Source: Isoetes taiwanensis
Lineage: Eukaryota > Streptophyta > Lycopodiopsida > Isoetales > Isoetaceae
Assembly (NCBI GenBank): GCA_021234155.1
Contig: JAJEKV010000547.1
Coordinates: forward strand, 87,141 to 151,140
Reading direction: 5' to 3'
DNA length: 64,000 nucleotides
A program made the translations under genes and the position numbers. The notes below the pieces were generated by a model, which saw nothing but the letters and a program-made list of their open reading frames with translations, searched no databases and was not told the origin of the DNA. The number at the start of each line of letters is the position of its first letter. The first letter of the stretch is position 1. Of the stretch, positions 45,850 through 60,402 are shown piece by piece.

Positions 45850-48590
45850 TTATATTATCTGCAAAAGAAATAAGTGAAAACTGATCACTAGAACAAGACC
45901 GGTAGCCATCATCCCAAGTCCCTGGAGTGGAAGGGGCAACAGGCAAGGGCCTGGTGTGGACTCCTGCACCTAGACCCTGGCAAAAGAAACACGTGGAAAC
46001 AAAATCTAACTAAATTTGGCCCTAGAGAGCTAAGAAAGGTAAGAAAAACTAAAAGGCCGCGAGGTTGTGGGCCCAGGGGCAGGAGGATTACAACACCTGC
46101 AAAGGGCTCGAAAGCAAGCTGAGAGAACATATAAAACAAGGTCTTTGCTTACTGGAGGGTGCCCCTCTCTGGGTTTTCCTTGAGGGTAAAAGTGGCAACC
46201 GGAAAGTAGGCAGAGTGTGCTTGGGTTTTGGGGAGGCTAGCAGGTTTGGTTCCAACTATGGTGGCATGGGGTGGATATAGAGGGTTATTTACAAATGGAT
46301 TCAGAGTGAGGGTATGAGACTTCTATTGTGTCGAGAACATGAGGATGGGAGGGAAGGAGAACACATGAAGTCCAGATGGGGTGGAATGCAGAGAAGAGCA
46401 CAGGGGTCGATTTACTATGGATATTGAATTTGGTGTATTTTTGGATGTCAGGTGTGATGCTTTCAATGCATGTGTGTGACCAGCAATATCGCCACCACCA
46501 CATAGATCTTGGATTAAATGGGCTTTAGCAGAACAAATTCGGATCCTTATGGCAACTTCATGAGCATGATAAATTTTTGGAATCAGCCCACCACCAAAGT
46601 AGACGTTCTGCGATTGATGATTCAATCACATTTCACCACTTCACTAAATTGCCCAAAAATGAGGGCCTTCATATTTCTTACAAGAAACTTCAAGAAAACT
46701 TAAAAGCCAGCAATACTCATATCTAGGTTTCCTTGCTGGCTACAAGTGATTTCGGTATCAACACATTTCCATTGTTAAATGAAATTCATGATCTTTAGAT
46801 TCTTTAATCCTATAGAGAGCTATACCTGGAACACAATTTAAGGCATTCAATTCTTAGAACAATTGCCATGCTAACTTCTTAATTCTTGTTTATATCTTCT
46901 GACATAAACACTTTTCTCATACATTAGCTCATATCTACAGTCAGATTTGCTGCACTCTTAGTATCCACAGGCCAAAGAGCCCTGGGAGGCCCACGGCCTA
47001 GGAAAGGAGTCAAAAATCTGGGGTGGGATATAGGAAATATAGAAGCGAGCCATGTATTACATTAATGTTATGCCTTTAAACGAACCCCAATACTTTGCCA
47101 AAGCTCATTCCTCTCATTCTTGTTATCTCATTCCTTCAATCTCCCAATCATCCTCTTCCTTGCGGAGGAGGCTATCTATCTCAATGGTACTAATTAGATT
47201 TACGGTCAGTTGTACATTTGTCTAAATCATTTTCCCCAGCTTTACCTAACCTCCTCTTCCTATCAAAGGAAATGACTTCAGAGCTTAAGTGCAAGCGAGA
47301 AAACTGATACGATCTACTTTCCCATATATTCAAGTTTAGTGATCTGCACGAAGCTTCAGATGTGCTTTAGCTGAGAAGGCCTTGGCTTTAATCCTTTTTT
47401 GCATCTTCTTTTTAACATCAATGTCATCCCTTTTCTTCCTAGAATAGCGATTGACTTTTCTTATAAGAATCACAATCACTCAGGTGAGCTTAAAGGGGTT
47501 TTGTTACTTTGAGCTACAATTTTTCCTATCCACAAATGCAAATGCAAATGCACAAATGCAAATACAAATCTGAATATGAAATACAAATGCAAAATCTGTA
47601 AATGCTGCGCTTTCAGTGTTGGGACATCTCCATGGCCCATCTGGGAGGAATTCGGTCATCTTGTGTTTTCTTTAAATAAGGGGCGGTATATTTTGATTTT
47701 GCCTTTTTCAAATGGCTCCGTGGAAAAAAGCACTGTTAGATCATCTGCGGTGACGTGTCACCCCGACCATTTAGCTTTAACTGCGGGGATGATTCCTTCA
47801 CGATCCTTAGAAGAGATATAAAAACTAATAAAAAGCAGGAAGTCCGGACAGGCTACTAGGGAGGCAAGAAACTGGGAGTTGCAATCGAGGAGGTCAGTGC
47901 AATCCGGATGACCTAGCCCGATCTGGGCATCTACTTGGGCATGAATAATTAAGCCGACCTCAAAATTATTGTTGCGTGGAAAAATCGGTCTGCAGTGCTG
48001 TACCTTCCGGCTTATCGGGGCTTTTGTACACAATATCAACACACCAAGCTGGAAGTCGAGGATGGAACTCATATTCGGGGTGGGCATGCTAGTTTACATG
48101 TGTTGAAGCAAGGCGCTTTCTCTACAAAAGGCTGCATTTGTTTCTACATACTGTTGATTGGAGTTACCCATACTTTCGGTTTAAAAGCAACAACCTGAAA
48201 GGTGATAACACAATTTCTGTGAGGTCAAAAGCATTGGAATGTTCACATTGACACTCTAATGGAGTACAAGTCTTGTATGGCATTTGCATGTTCTGGTTTT
48301 GTTACCAGTCTTGTTTGATTCTCTAGGCATAGACCTTGGTTTTAATCTATTCGATCCGAGTAAATAGTGGTGTAAAATTTTAACTCCAGAGATGGATGTG
48401 TACTTGGAGTTGCCAGAAGGTCATCTCTGATTGGGTTTGCCATGGTTTGTGGATCTTTAGTTGCGTTAGAGATGAATTGAGCACATACGTCGTTTTTGCA
48501 CATCTGGGGCTTCAATGTTGTTGGACACTTCAACCCAGGTAGAGATCATGGATGTGATATCATTGAGTAGCATCTGTTGGGTGTATAGGG
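45850..48590. other. No recognisable gene; one microsatellite
   Basis: Only the ACAAATGCAAATG-type microsatellite at 47533-47590 is identifiable. Confidence 0.45.
47533..47590. repeat. (CAAATG)n-like microsatellite
   Basis: Interrupted CAAATG/CAAATA repeats. Confidence 0.8.
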
Positions 48591-48599
48591 CGTCATGCT

Positions 48600-50460
48600 G
48601 TTGGCTGTTTGTCGTCGTCCGCCTCAATCACGAGAAAGGTGATATAACCATGACTTTTGGAGCTTGTGCATGATGATGTATAGCCCATCTTATACTTTGG
48701 GTGGTGCGTTATCTGTCTTGTTTGTAGGATTTTCTCGTGTTGAGCTTTATTATGTTTTATCTCTACAAAGGTCCAAGTCTTCACCATTCAAGTGTTTAAA
48801 TCTTGGAGATTAGATGATCAAAGATTATGTTAAACAATGGTGGAGAATTTACTGCGCTCAGTTCAAATTGTTTTGTGAGCATGGTATAGTTCGCATACCA
48901 TACCACTTGGTATTTCCTCAGCAAAATGGTGGCCGCAAAATAAATGCGATAATCAATCATGCATTTGTATTCATCAAAATATAACGGTTTGGATAAGTCA
49001 TTTTGAGGCTGTGACTCTTGCTATTTATATAAAATCAGGCGGGAGCTACTACTCAAGATACTTAACTTCTTTCAATTATGGACAGGAGTAAAATGCTTGA
49101 TATTCAAGATTTTTGTTGTTAGCTATGTTTCTGGCTCTAAAAGGAAGAGAAAGAAGGCTGATCAGGTGCGACCTCAAAGGCATATTTGTAGGCTATACTA
49201 TCGAGAGCACGGGGATGCCGATTTATTTGCTACAGGCTCGTGATGCAGTGGCTGATGAGTCTACTATAGCTATGCACGGTTACTTTCGTCATGACCCCTA
49301 TTGTAGTATTCTTCGTGATTTTGGCTGCGACAGCAAATTAAATCCTAATATGGATGGAAGTAGGCCTCATCTTCAAGTTACATGAATCCTGTGTGGATAT
49401 TAGATTATTTGCATCCTCATGTTGAAACTGTAAATCCTGAAGTGGAAGATGATTTTACTTTACGGGAGTTTAATTTGTGATGGTGCCGGTGGGAATCGCT
49501 GGCGTTATGATGTGAGAGGGTTCGATGATGAACCGATCTGACGACAATGGAAGCCTAGCGGACCTTGGAATATCATCAACTGGCTACTAGTGCAGATCGA
49601 TTCTGGTGAGAGCTGCTTATCGCTTTGTCACAGAGTTTGAAAATTAGTGCGAGGCCATGGAAGCGGAGTTTGAATCTCTTATCAACAAAAGGTGCCGCGG
49701 AGCTTGTTGAAATTCCTATGAAAATGAAAATTAAATGCTCGAAATGGATCTTTTCGCTCAGGTACAAGCGAGGATGGCTCCATTTAATGCAGTTTAAAGC
49801 GCGTTGGTTGGCGAAGGATGATATTCACAGAGTGGCCGGTGATTATAAAACTTTCTCACCCTGGTAGTCTCCTGGATTGACTAGCATTACTACTCGATTT
49901 GGTTTTGTTTGTACATCAAATGGATGTCAAAATTACTTTCTCGATGGAGATCTTAGTGAAGAATTCTACATAATCAACAGGAAGGTTTTGAAGTACGTGG
50001 TAATGAGAGGCCGGTTTCTTGCGAGAAGGCTTTATATGAGGGTCTAGGACAAGCCTCTAGAGCTGGTACTCCCACAAGAAATGATTTTTATCTTATTTCT
50101 GATGGATTTCTACCAAGTTACACTGGGTTGTTATTATCTTAAGAGGTCAAAGAACACTTTGTAGTGATTGCGCTTTATGTGGATGATACCTTGGTATCCT
50201 AATAACCTCGAATACTTTACCGTCAGGTCAAGGAGGGCTCTCTTACATTTAAGATGGTTGACATAGAAATACACTTGTGTTTGAGTATTGGTCCGACGAG
50301 ACAAGACAAAGAAGTCTGCTCCAGCTCATGTAATTATACGTACATTGAGACATTTCTTGAGAATTTTGGTTTTACGCTAAAGGCAACCTACTCCATTGTG
50401 GGTTGGTTCACGAAACAAGAATATCGAAGAGCCGGTTTCGATATCTTGAGGATCGGTTAA
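48600..50460 (+). pseudogene. Second Copia element: integrase and reverse transcriptase (decayed)
   Basis: Integrase core: LELVHDDV and SPSYTLGGALSVLFV (about 48655-48725), NGGEFTALS with the second Asp changed to Asn (48830-48860), then FPQQNGG (48915-48940) where the catalytic Glu context is rewritten. Integrase C-terminus: GIFVGYTIESTGMPIYLLQA (about 49175-49235). RT: SKWIFSLRYKRGW…FKARWLAKDD (about 49740-49820), MDVKITFLDGDLSEEFYI (49920-49975), an intact YVDD at 50176-50187 and FKMVDIEIHLCLSI. Frames change repeatedly. RNase H and LTRs were not found. It is on the opposite strand to the 27-kb Copia element and more decayed. Confidence 0.85.
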
Positions 50461-51900
50461 ATCTGCGAGCTCTTATTAAAGTCTTGTAATGGCGGGGCTC
50501 TTATGCATCTTTCAGAATGCAACTGAACCCTTTTGAGATAATTCTGGCCCTTGATACTCTGGCCAAGTCATGACTAATCCACACGGAAAGAACATCGGCA
50601 CAATGCTAAAAAGCAAGATTTCATTAATTAGAGAAATTTCATTTTCTGGATTTGACGAATAGGTCAGCGGTCAATAGGGCGACTAAAAATGGTTAAGATG
50701 CAACAAAGATTAGTCGTCGACTGAAAAATTCACAGTAGAAATCGCTGTCTGATATAGCCTCTAGATTATTCATAGCATTAACTATGGGGTTCAAAAGCAC
50801 ATCACTAGGTATGGTCCCAAGATCTTTGAAATGGTTTGAGACAAGAAGGCAAGGCTTAATATATAAAGAGTTGCTCTAATCTTAATCTATAAAACTAAAC
50901 AAATCTTGTTAGAATAATAATGTAAGTCTGCGATCTTGAGACAAATATATTCCGTGAAAGTGAGCACATTCATAATAAAGCATGTATTTTCAAGGGTGTA
51001 TAATTACAAAAGAGGTAAAATATAATTATTGAAATCTTTGCATATAGATTAACATTTTCAGCGAGTTTCTTTCTACAGGACTCTATATCGGCATGATTCT
51101 TCCTAACATGCTCCTTTTCACCTGTGATGTACATGTCCATTTACGTATATCTTGTAGTATTTGGCATATCACATCCATTACGTACGCTATCTCTTGCACT
51201 TCACGACATCGAGAACTATCCTGACAGATTCATCAGCCAATGCCATAGAGTGATACATGCAGGGTGAATAACCTGTCTCTTTGGTGAATGGTGCGCCAAC
51301 TAGTCATCACTTCGGTGCGTCATCGGACGTTTACCATGTATTGAGAATTATAAAAGCGAAACTTTCTGAACACAGTATCATTGGCGGATCTTCTCAAGAT
51401 TTTGTTCATTGCCTCTAGCTTTTTGAGCGTGGGTGAGAGCTCCAGCGGATGCCTTTACATTTTTTCTAGCAATGCCGGTTTCCTCACCAGCAGCACCTCT
51501 CTTTGAAACTTTTACGATCGAGCATCTAACAGTCATCTTGAGATCGTCTCTGAGTTATGTTGATGTGGCATGTATTTGCGGCTTGTCGGGCGCCGAATTT
51601 TCTTCTTCCCTCTTCTTCAGGGCCTTGCCATTTCTCTAGACTTTTTAAAGGATCACAGTCGTCATATTTAGAAATCTTCCGTTTTCCTTTGTGAGGCTCT
51701 TGAGCTATCTTGGCTGAGGAAAACCGTCCCGATTAGGGACACGACTCCGCGCCGAGCGTAGTAAATATGATATCTTCCCTTTAGCATGGCTCTTGGGCCA
51801 GAAATGCGCCATCCATTGCTGCCCAAGAGAACTTGGGTTTACACCATAAAATACTCGGATATTTTTTCTTTTGTTTTTATATCCACCCCTCTTCGTCACA
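50461..51900. other. No recognisable gene
   Basis: The place where RNase H and the 3' LTR of the Copia element should lie; neither is recognisable. Confidence 0.4.
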
Positions 51901-51949
51901 CGATTCATGGATATTTGGAAGAGGCATTCTTTTCAGGTGCATTGGTCAC

Positions 51950-53350
51950 TGAGTCCCACAAATACATAGCTCAATTTTGGATTCATAGGCAACACGAAAG
52001 GCCGCGCCATTTATTATGATGGTCATGTAATACTTGGGAACTCCTTGATATTTTCTTGCTCTCTCCACATTTGTTCCATTAGAAGCCCCACGGAGAAATA
52101 TGAGGCCGCTTGAATCGACTTTGATATACATACGGTTTTGGCAAAATGGATCGAGGAACATGATATGATAAACTTTTGGCTTTTATTAGCTGCAATCACC
52201 TTAAATAAATCATGTGTTTTCAGCACCAGCACATGATGACGGCAACGTTCACGTCCAGAAACCTATACGGCACATATAGCCGAGTTGAACTTTGAAGAAG
52301 ACTTTTGCCTTGATTTCGTCCATCGGTTGGCTGGCCTCGGCATTATTACATTCCCTCGAAGAGGTATCTTAAAAAGTCTTGTTAAAGAAGAATTCATAGA
52401 AACTTAGCAGGTTCCCCATGATCATGGTAGCTTCATGGCCACCACTTGTGCTGTGAAACAAGCTTGGACCATGATTCTTCTTGAAAAGGAATTGCTTTTC
52501 ATCCTTAAGTTCTTTAACCTTCAAGGTCATTGTAGCTACATCGACAAAATCTTGTAAACATGATTGAGTGGAGTTGCGGCAGAGATCTGCTTTAGTTAAA
52601 AATAAAAACTAATCTTCCAAAGCGGATGATCTTCGATTACTGTTGAGCCTTGTGGAGGCATCCATAAGCCTTGTCTTTGATTCCTTAATTGTTGGAGCTT
52701 TTCAATTGAAGCTCCTACATATATTGTATCCGCGATAATGTCGTACTGTATGCTTGGATAGCGGGCCACACACTCCTACTCATTGGAGAGATTTCCATTT
52801 AGCGATCGGTTTCAACCCGACATAAGCACGCTAAATTCGTTCGTTACTCACATTTATCATAGAACTAAAATTTATGACAAAAATATTGTGATTACAAAAT
52901 AATGCTTAAAATTTCTTGTTCAGGACTCTCGAGTGGGATAGTGATCAACTACTGCGTTGAGTGTCCATAATTAATAGGCATTATATAGCGAATTCTAATA
53001 GAGAAATATACAGCCAAGGCTTACCTCAACATGTCTGAGTAGGACTGACATCGGCCAGTGTGAGAACCTTTTCAAGTTTGCGCATCTTTTTGAAAATCTT
53101 GAAGTTCGCGTGCATGATCTGGGCTAAGATCGACCACATAGATTCGAACATCTCCCAAAATCTTCCAGGCCTAGTTCACTCCCTTAAGGATGAATCTTTT
53201 AAGATTCTTCTGGTTTAGGGAGTCGGGTTCGTAAGTTTCTTTTCTACTAATAGTTGATTTTAGACCATACGTGGGCGGGATGGCCAAAGTCTCAAATTCT
53301 TGGCTAACTTCAGGTTTGAAGATGTGAGGGGCTGCATCTTTAGTATTAGT
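51950..53350 (-). pseudogene. Coding-like minus-strand stretch, unidentified
   Basis: Protein-like segments on one strand: AIPPTYGLKSTISRKETYEP and NQKNLKRFILKGVN (about 53165-53285), VRIYVVDLSPDHARELQDFQ (about 53090-53150), GASIEKLQQLRNQRQGLWMP (about 52640-52710), VATMTLKVKELKDEKQFLFK (about 52475-52540) and GASNGTNVERARKYQGVPKY (about 52020-52080). Frames shift between them. Shared strand and order suggest one decayed protein of several hundred residues, gene or gag, that I cannot name. Confidence 0.35.
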
Positions 53351-54399
53351 TTAAGCTCCCAATCTTGGTATCTTGGAAGGTGCTTCATGGTCTTTTCACT
53401 GAAGGTCATTTAGTAATCTGGATTTATATTAGTTAAGGTGGGTATTGGGACACATTGTTTTCGCCTTGGCTGGCTTACGGATTAGTGTTGTCACGTAAGG
53501 AAGAGCGAAATTTATTTGTCTTGCTTCTTCAATGCATGGAAGGAGGTTTCTTGTGAGCCGCTACGCACATCACGAAACTAGCTTCGGCCTCTCTACATTT
53601 ACTTTAACTCAGACAAAATATGAATCTTAGATGTTTCAACCATCCTTTGGCAGTACCGCACTATGGAAACGCCCATTACGCCTTTAAATCATGATAAACC
53701 AGTTTTACGAAACCGCCTCTGAAATTGAAATTCAGCCTTCTACTCACTTGCGCCGATTATCGCCGACATTATTCTGTGCCTTCTTCCCATATAAATCTAT
53801 TTCCATGCCAGAGCTTCCTTCAGGGTTCGTCATGGTTCCATGTCATGAAACCCTCAGATACAGGGTGCCTGAACTGACCACGTCTGTGGAGTGAGCAGGA
53901 GAAACATTAATATTTGAACATTATTTGAGGGTTTGGGAGGATATTCGGATGCGTCGATAGTTTAAAAAAATTCACTAATGTTGTTGGTGAAGGCAGATTA
54001 CGATCTTGGCATTACGGTAGCCGAAATGAAATCTTTCAGAACGCCGGTAAAAGGTGATCTTATACTGGGCTTGCTGAAACCTTCAAAAAGCACAGCTAAT
54101 GCTGGGGCGACGCGACTGGTGGTGAAAAGTCAGAGCGTACGCTACTTTTTGAGGCCATGAGGACATAGGTGAGAGACATTCGAAGAGTTTTAGTAGCTCA
54201 TAAATTAAGTTGAGCGATCGGAGTTTAGGATTTTTAAATTGATTTATATGGGGATCAGGGGTCATTAATGGCTTGCTTTCCATAATGACAACCCGAAAAT
54301 TAGATTACATTGGTAGGCGCAAATTTGGGCTTAATAAATTTCAATTAAATATTCTTTAAAGTACCGGATCTGAAATTTTATTCTACATGCTGATTTTAT

Positions 54400-55190
54400 C
54401 TAAGTTCCAAAATTCTGCCACTATGGGCCGGAAAGGACAACATAGTCACGGCATCATGGTTTTGATCCCATCAGAGGACACTCAATATGCCCGCGATGCT
54501 GCGCTGGGGACTGGTGGACAAGCGATAAACTGGTCTGACCGCGAAGTCATCAAATTTGGGGTGCAAACTCAGATTCACCCATCACGTCATTCTAATTGGA
54601 CTCACGAGGCTTTCCACGAGCATTTTACCTGCCCCATTATCCTCCTTCACCGTGATTTCTAATAGCGATGTCGGCCTTCACGATCCAAGATGGCTGATTT
54701 AAGATCCATACTATTCAATGGTGTCAAAGTTGGCGGGGCAAAGTACATGAAAGCTAAACCGAAACATCTGGCTGCCTTTCGGGGCACCATGGTGGTGTCT
54801 ATGGAGGATTATTGTGGATGGGTATACACTTCCATGTCCCGGAGGCGGTTTCTAGCTGCTTGCTTTCAGTCTCGGGTTTCATTTTGTAGCTGCATGTTGG
54901 CATAGCGTCCATGGACCCAGTGAAGCATATCACCATGGCGGTTAGAAAAATTAAGCTGGCCGGTGTCCAGAGCGAGGAGATCGTTCAGAAAACACAGCAA
55001 TTGATAAAAGGCATTTCAAGAGATGAGCTAGTGGAGGAGGCGCATCTTGATGCATGACTACGCAATATGCCTTATGGACATGGAAGGGTGATCATCTTCA
55101 GGCCCTTCCGATGGGTTGGTGACATAAGATTAGGGGAGACTGGTGCACTCTGGTGATGGATATATGTCCTAGCCAGGAGGTAGATCATAA
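54400..55190 (+). pseudogene. Coding-like plus-strand stretch, unidentified
   Basis: Segments on the plus strand include MGRKGQHSHGIMVLIPSEDT (from 54423), MADLRSILFNGVKVGGAKYM (from 54690), DPVKHITMAVRKIKLAGVQS followed by EEIVQKTQQLIKGISRDELV (about 54914-55035) and NMPYGHGRVIIFRPFRWVGD (about 55066-55125). They are broken by stops. No family is recognised; decayed retroelement protein is the default reading. Confidence 0.3.
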
Positions 55191-55199
55191 GTTACCAAA

Positions 55200-58100
55200 C
55201 GTGTACAGGAAATCTGAAATGGCCTGCGATCACATTCGGATGGTCCAATGCCTTGATTGGTCCAGTAGATAATGTTCGGTGTAATAGGTACTCTAATTTG
55301 TGAAAAGAGCGAGGAACATCCAGTAGAACCCTAGCCACAATGCAAAGAGTGGAAGTTACTAAGGAACTGAAAGAGGTCTTGCCATAAAATGGTAATCAGA
55401 ATACGAACTTTTGCTACACCCCATAACACTATGAGTTGATAGGAAGATCATGGCAAAGCTCTATTCCTAGACTTCAAATCACGATTTCTTTGCATTGAGA
55501 TATTTATTTCTCCACACAGAGATCAAGTGCATAGAAGTTTCTTTTGGAACATGAGTCTGCCGGACACCATTAACTAGCACAACATGCTTTGAACTTTGCT
55601 CAAAATACTGGGCAGGTCCGGAGGTGGTACTAAATAACAATAAGTATGCTTGAAAGCATGGCGGCACAAAGCCTACAACATTCAGCGTGTATAAACTTTC
55701 CACTAAGTGGCATAAACTTTTCATGCGGTAAACTAGAGGTTCTTCGGAGCTTGCAGTAACAAACTCAAAAGCCCAAGGTCGGCCTCCTAGCGGGGAGAGG
55801 CATTGCTGGCCCCATCTATGTACATAGATGAGAATACGAGCGATGCCTGGGGAAATCACCTGGCCGAGGTGTGAGAGGCCAGGTGTGAAGGCTCATGCAT
55901 CCCTACCATGAGGTGGATGCAGTGTTATAGGTACGGCGTGAGCAAGTACATCTCCCCCATCAACTGAATTCCTAGGCGGTGGTTACACCTAGGGGTTGCA
56001 GTCTGAGAGAGGATGGTTTTCCTCCAGATTACTGTGCAGCTATATTGTAATAAAATGGCTGCAGACAAGTGATACAATAGAGGCGGTGCGGTCAGAAAGG
56101 AAGGGCACACATGGCCGGTATTGATTTTCTTGTAGATGCATGTGGTGGTAGAGCTTTATCTACATGGGTATCTAAGCATACTCACGATCATTCCTTGATA
56201 AGATGGATCTGAATTCAGACAATGGTATCTAGATTGAAGGCTAGCCAAATCGGTGTGGGAGGGAGAGCGTTTGAAATATTGTGGTGCAGCGATGCATGGC
56301 AGCCACGTAATGGCGATTGGGCCATTTTCCCTACTTGGTTATGGGATGAGATTCTAATTTTCATGACGGTTTCCTTCGAACTACATACTCAAAACCAGGA
56401 GGATGCTTAGAGACAGTGGCGCCATTTATGAGAGGTGAATGCCACTGATTAGCTGCATAGGGCAGATCCTTAACACTAGCACATTGAGGACTAAGAAGGT
56501 CAATACTTTAACTTGGACAAAGGATTCTTGGCCCCTCCTATTATCCAGGAGTTTCACCCCAAGCGAGCTACCCAGGAGGCTATATTTACAATTAGACGCG
56601 TTGCTGCAGCGGGAGCTTGAGACATATATCTCTTCTTCTACACCTTTCCTGTCTTATGCATGGGTGTTTTTGCAAATTCATGAATCTTGACATGGATTAA
56701 GTGGTCGGCCACATCCATGATGACATTGATGCATGTAATTACTTGTTTGTGCGTGGAGTCGGGATGCACTCACACATTCTTGAACTAAAATGCAGCTATT
56801 TGATACTCAGTACCAGCATACCGACACCGTGTCGTGAGATTCTGATTAGTCATTTGTGAAAGGATACATTCGAATGACCGGCAGTTTGGGCACTGGAGCC
56901 CGATATTCAATTTTTGCATGAAGATATGGATTTGTGCCACTTTAGGCAGGGAGCATCGAGAATGGCTCCCTCACAATGGAATAAGAATGTATGAGCACGG
57001 TGTTGATGGTACATGCCAACAATATCTGAACTGAAAAATTTCTGTAAACCATGTCCTGGGAGCCGCCTCAAGGATGGCAGTCGTCCATTCGATGCACATG
57101 ATGCATTGGGCAAATATATGGTGATGTGAAGTCATGAATTGTGCCTACATGAATGAGGGTTGACTACCCATTCAGATCTAATGCATATTACACTTGGGCC
57201 AGATTCCTTTCCCGGCCTCCAGAGAGTGCGAGACTTGGCTCTCACTGGGCAGTCATGCTAATGGAGCTGAGTGCGATGTGTTTACCTGATGAGTACACAA
57301 CCGTCCGCACTATAGCCTTCTTCATTACGCAAAGATAAACCCGCGGAACCCAGGGTTCGAAACGTCGACCCATACCGGATGTCAAGAAGGTATATCTTTT
57401 GCTCATTAGACTGGGAGTTAAGCATCCCTCTGCCGGACGACAACGCTTGCTAAAGGGATACCAGCACAAGACCCTATTCTTTTCCCACTCGAAGGGTGTT
57501 TGTATCTTGGAGGCGGGCCAGCAAGAAAGTGTTCACTTATGCACAATAAGTATAGCAGCATAAAGGTGGAATACGTCCGACCAGCGGGCCTCATTACACA
57601 TCTGAAACCATGAACTATATGGTTGTGTAAGGCAGACAACCCACGGTCGTTGTATTGCAAGTGTAAGCGGCTCGATTCACAGTGCAGCCGAGGCCTCAAA
57701 GGACGGAGAAACTTGATCTTAAATACATTAATGGTTGCTATTACTCTCTTGATTAATACAAGAGCTCTTTTCCATTCACTATCTTATATGCCCATAACAT
57801 CACTACATTATATATTGATGAATGGGTGATACATACACCTAAAGCACACAATAATCCACAGTTACTGGAATTTGTGCATGGACTTAATCTCACTTAAGTG
57901 GCGCTCGCCCAAACACATCTGAGATGGAGCCAACAACATGGTGGCATGGGGAATCCATCTAAAATTGGCGATTAACAATGGGCCTCCAAGTATGGATCAG
58001 CGGGGATGCCTCTGAGATACGGCATTGATGGGATCATTTGTAAGTCACGAGCAAATGATGGTTTCGATATCGTTGGGTGACGGTGCTCTACTCCATTGCA

Positions 58101-60400
58101 GATCCTGAACATGAGACATTGCAACTGAATGCCACTCCTTCCTCAAGTGCTGGATATCATTTGTACCCATGAATAATGGTGCTGTATATATCTGCTATCA
58201 ATAATAGTGGTGTATGTATCGACTATAAATAATAGTGGTTGGCCAATATTTATCTACCATCGAAGCTAATAGTGGTCACGTATTACTTGGGTGGCAGTCA
58301 AATTTTTGATGGATGCACCATGCTTACGTGGGAGAAAATACTTACCTTGACCTGGATTAAGGTCAGCCTCAAAATCATGAATTATTCTCTTTAATTAATG
58401 AAATAATGCTTCTAAAGCGTGCTGTGAATGTCTTAAAGCAACACTAATAATTACGGCATCATGCCATGAACACTCTTCCCAGACTTCCAGTTACCTGAGA
58501 TCACAGTTAAGGTGGTTATTCGATTACCTCTGGTGTCAACAAGTAGTTCTTGTTTCTTTTAGGAGGAAAATCTCGAAGCGTCTTGGATGAGTGAAGCAAT
58601 GATGTGTTTCACTTTCCAACTACTTGAAGCGGTGGCCATCTTGAGCAGTAGTGAACTTGTTGGTTGCGGCGTTTGTTAAAGTCTTAAGACAGGTTTCAAG
58701 ATGGACCGCGTGATATACTATTATCAAGTAATCAAAGTGCTATGGCTTTAACCGGAGACGAGTTACGCATTCAAATCCCAAGCACATCGAAGTTACATTA
58801 TCATTATGGTAAGCAGGTGCAAAGTGGGTACTTGGGGTTGGAATATTGTCCAACTACAGTTATGGTTTGCAGATAAATAATTTCCACTACGATCTCCTAG
58901 GTGAAAGACACATCGAATAATGTTAAAGCTCTTAGTGTCGCGAGAATATGCATAGATACTAGAACATTGCGCACTCAGGTTTTCCTTTATGACCTGGGTT
59001 TTCGTCAGTACTGCGAGACCAAATCGGTGGGGAATTATCTCACTGGGTTACAATGTTTGGTCTTCTTTCTTGAACCATCTATTTTTCTATTATTTTGGTG
59101 AAGACTAAGTCTGGTGGGGTGCGGCTGCCTATGAGCATTGTGTGAGCTACGCATCTTTCACCGCTTTGTTCGATGGATATCATATCTTTTTTATGGTACC
59201 TATATGTTATAGCTTTTATCATTCAATATCGTAATATTACATTGTGGTGCATACCTCTCTCTCTTGTGATCCACATAGTAAACTAGCAGGTTTAACATAT
59301 TAGAATTTCCATTCTTTCATTCAGTGTTATTTTGTCCCTGTTTGTCCTTCACATGTTTCTTATTTACAATTTGTAAAATATTTTTCTTTTCTATTCTATT
59401 TGCAATTTGGCATGCTAAAATGTTTTCACATCTCGCTTCCATTTACCACCTAGCCTGGATGCACAAGGTTTGTTAATCACTGATTTACAGGCCTGGGTAT
59501 GAGCAGTCTCCGTCTCAGCAAAGCAACACATAGGAATGTCCATTGGTTACAAAATTTGGCCAGCTTACAGGAATGGCCATTGGGCACAATCCTCCTGCCT
59601 TCAGAGAATGGTCTTTTGTCCAGACTGTATACACATAATCCCTGGATGCCAAATGTCATATTATGAGTACAGATCTGTTAATGTCCATCATTTACGTGCT
59701 AAAGTTAGTTAACAACATTCAGAAAAATGCTCCTTGCATTATAATAAACAAAATTAAAGGCTGTGGTCCGGTGGTAAGATCTTTAAGCCCGTCAACCTGT
59801 GCTGGCTGCCAGGGCGTGCTACCCACTAACAGACACGAATTTTTTCAATGCAAATGCCTAGAATGTGCTTTTTCAACTTTTGGAAAATGGCTTGCAGGAT
59901 CCCAAACGTTTTCTTTTGATTCTAAGGATGAGTCTTTGCATTCTATATTATTCTCATTTACTCGTTCAAACAAACTGCTCACGAATCAAATGCTGTAGTG
60001 AACAGTTTGTTTTTCTACTGTTCGCCCACTAATTTAAAGCCTTCTGGCATTGAACAATCTACTACGGATCTTATCATTTTCGTTCAGTTCAGACGCCAGT
60101 TCTGCCATTTTCTTAAATTTTCTTAAATGAAACTTCCACTTTATACGCGACGTGCTTGGTTAACCACAATCAGCTTTTCTCAAAATCAAAACATATCATT
60201 TTTTAATTCACATTAGAATGGCCTTTCAACGTGGTGGCCTAAGCAACCAACTTCATGTGATTGGTAGACAAGATCTTCACATAATGAGCTTGAGATATGC
60301 ACATGTGATATACTTCCCGCTATCTATAACAAGGAGCTTCCGGGCTCTGCAGAAAATGTAAGTCCATATTGTAACATCTATCTATTTCTAAATCTTAAGA
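55200..60400. other. No recognisable gene
   Basis: A minus-strand frame at 55479-55859 (126 codons) and plus-strand frames near 56439 and 59663 are open but unrecognised. At 58190-58275 AATAATAGTGGT-type words recur three or four times. Nothing else can be named. Confidence 0.4.
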
Positions 60401-60402
60401 GC

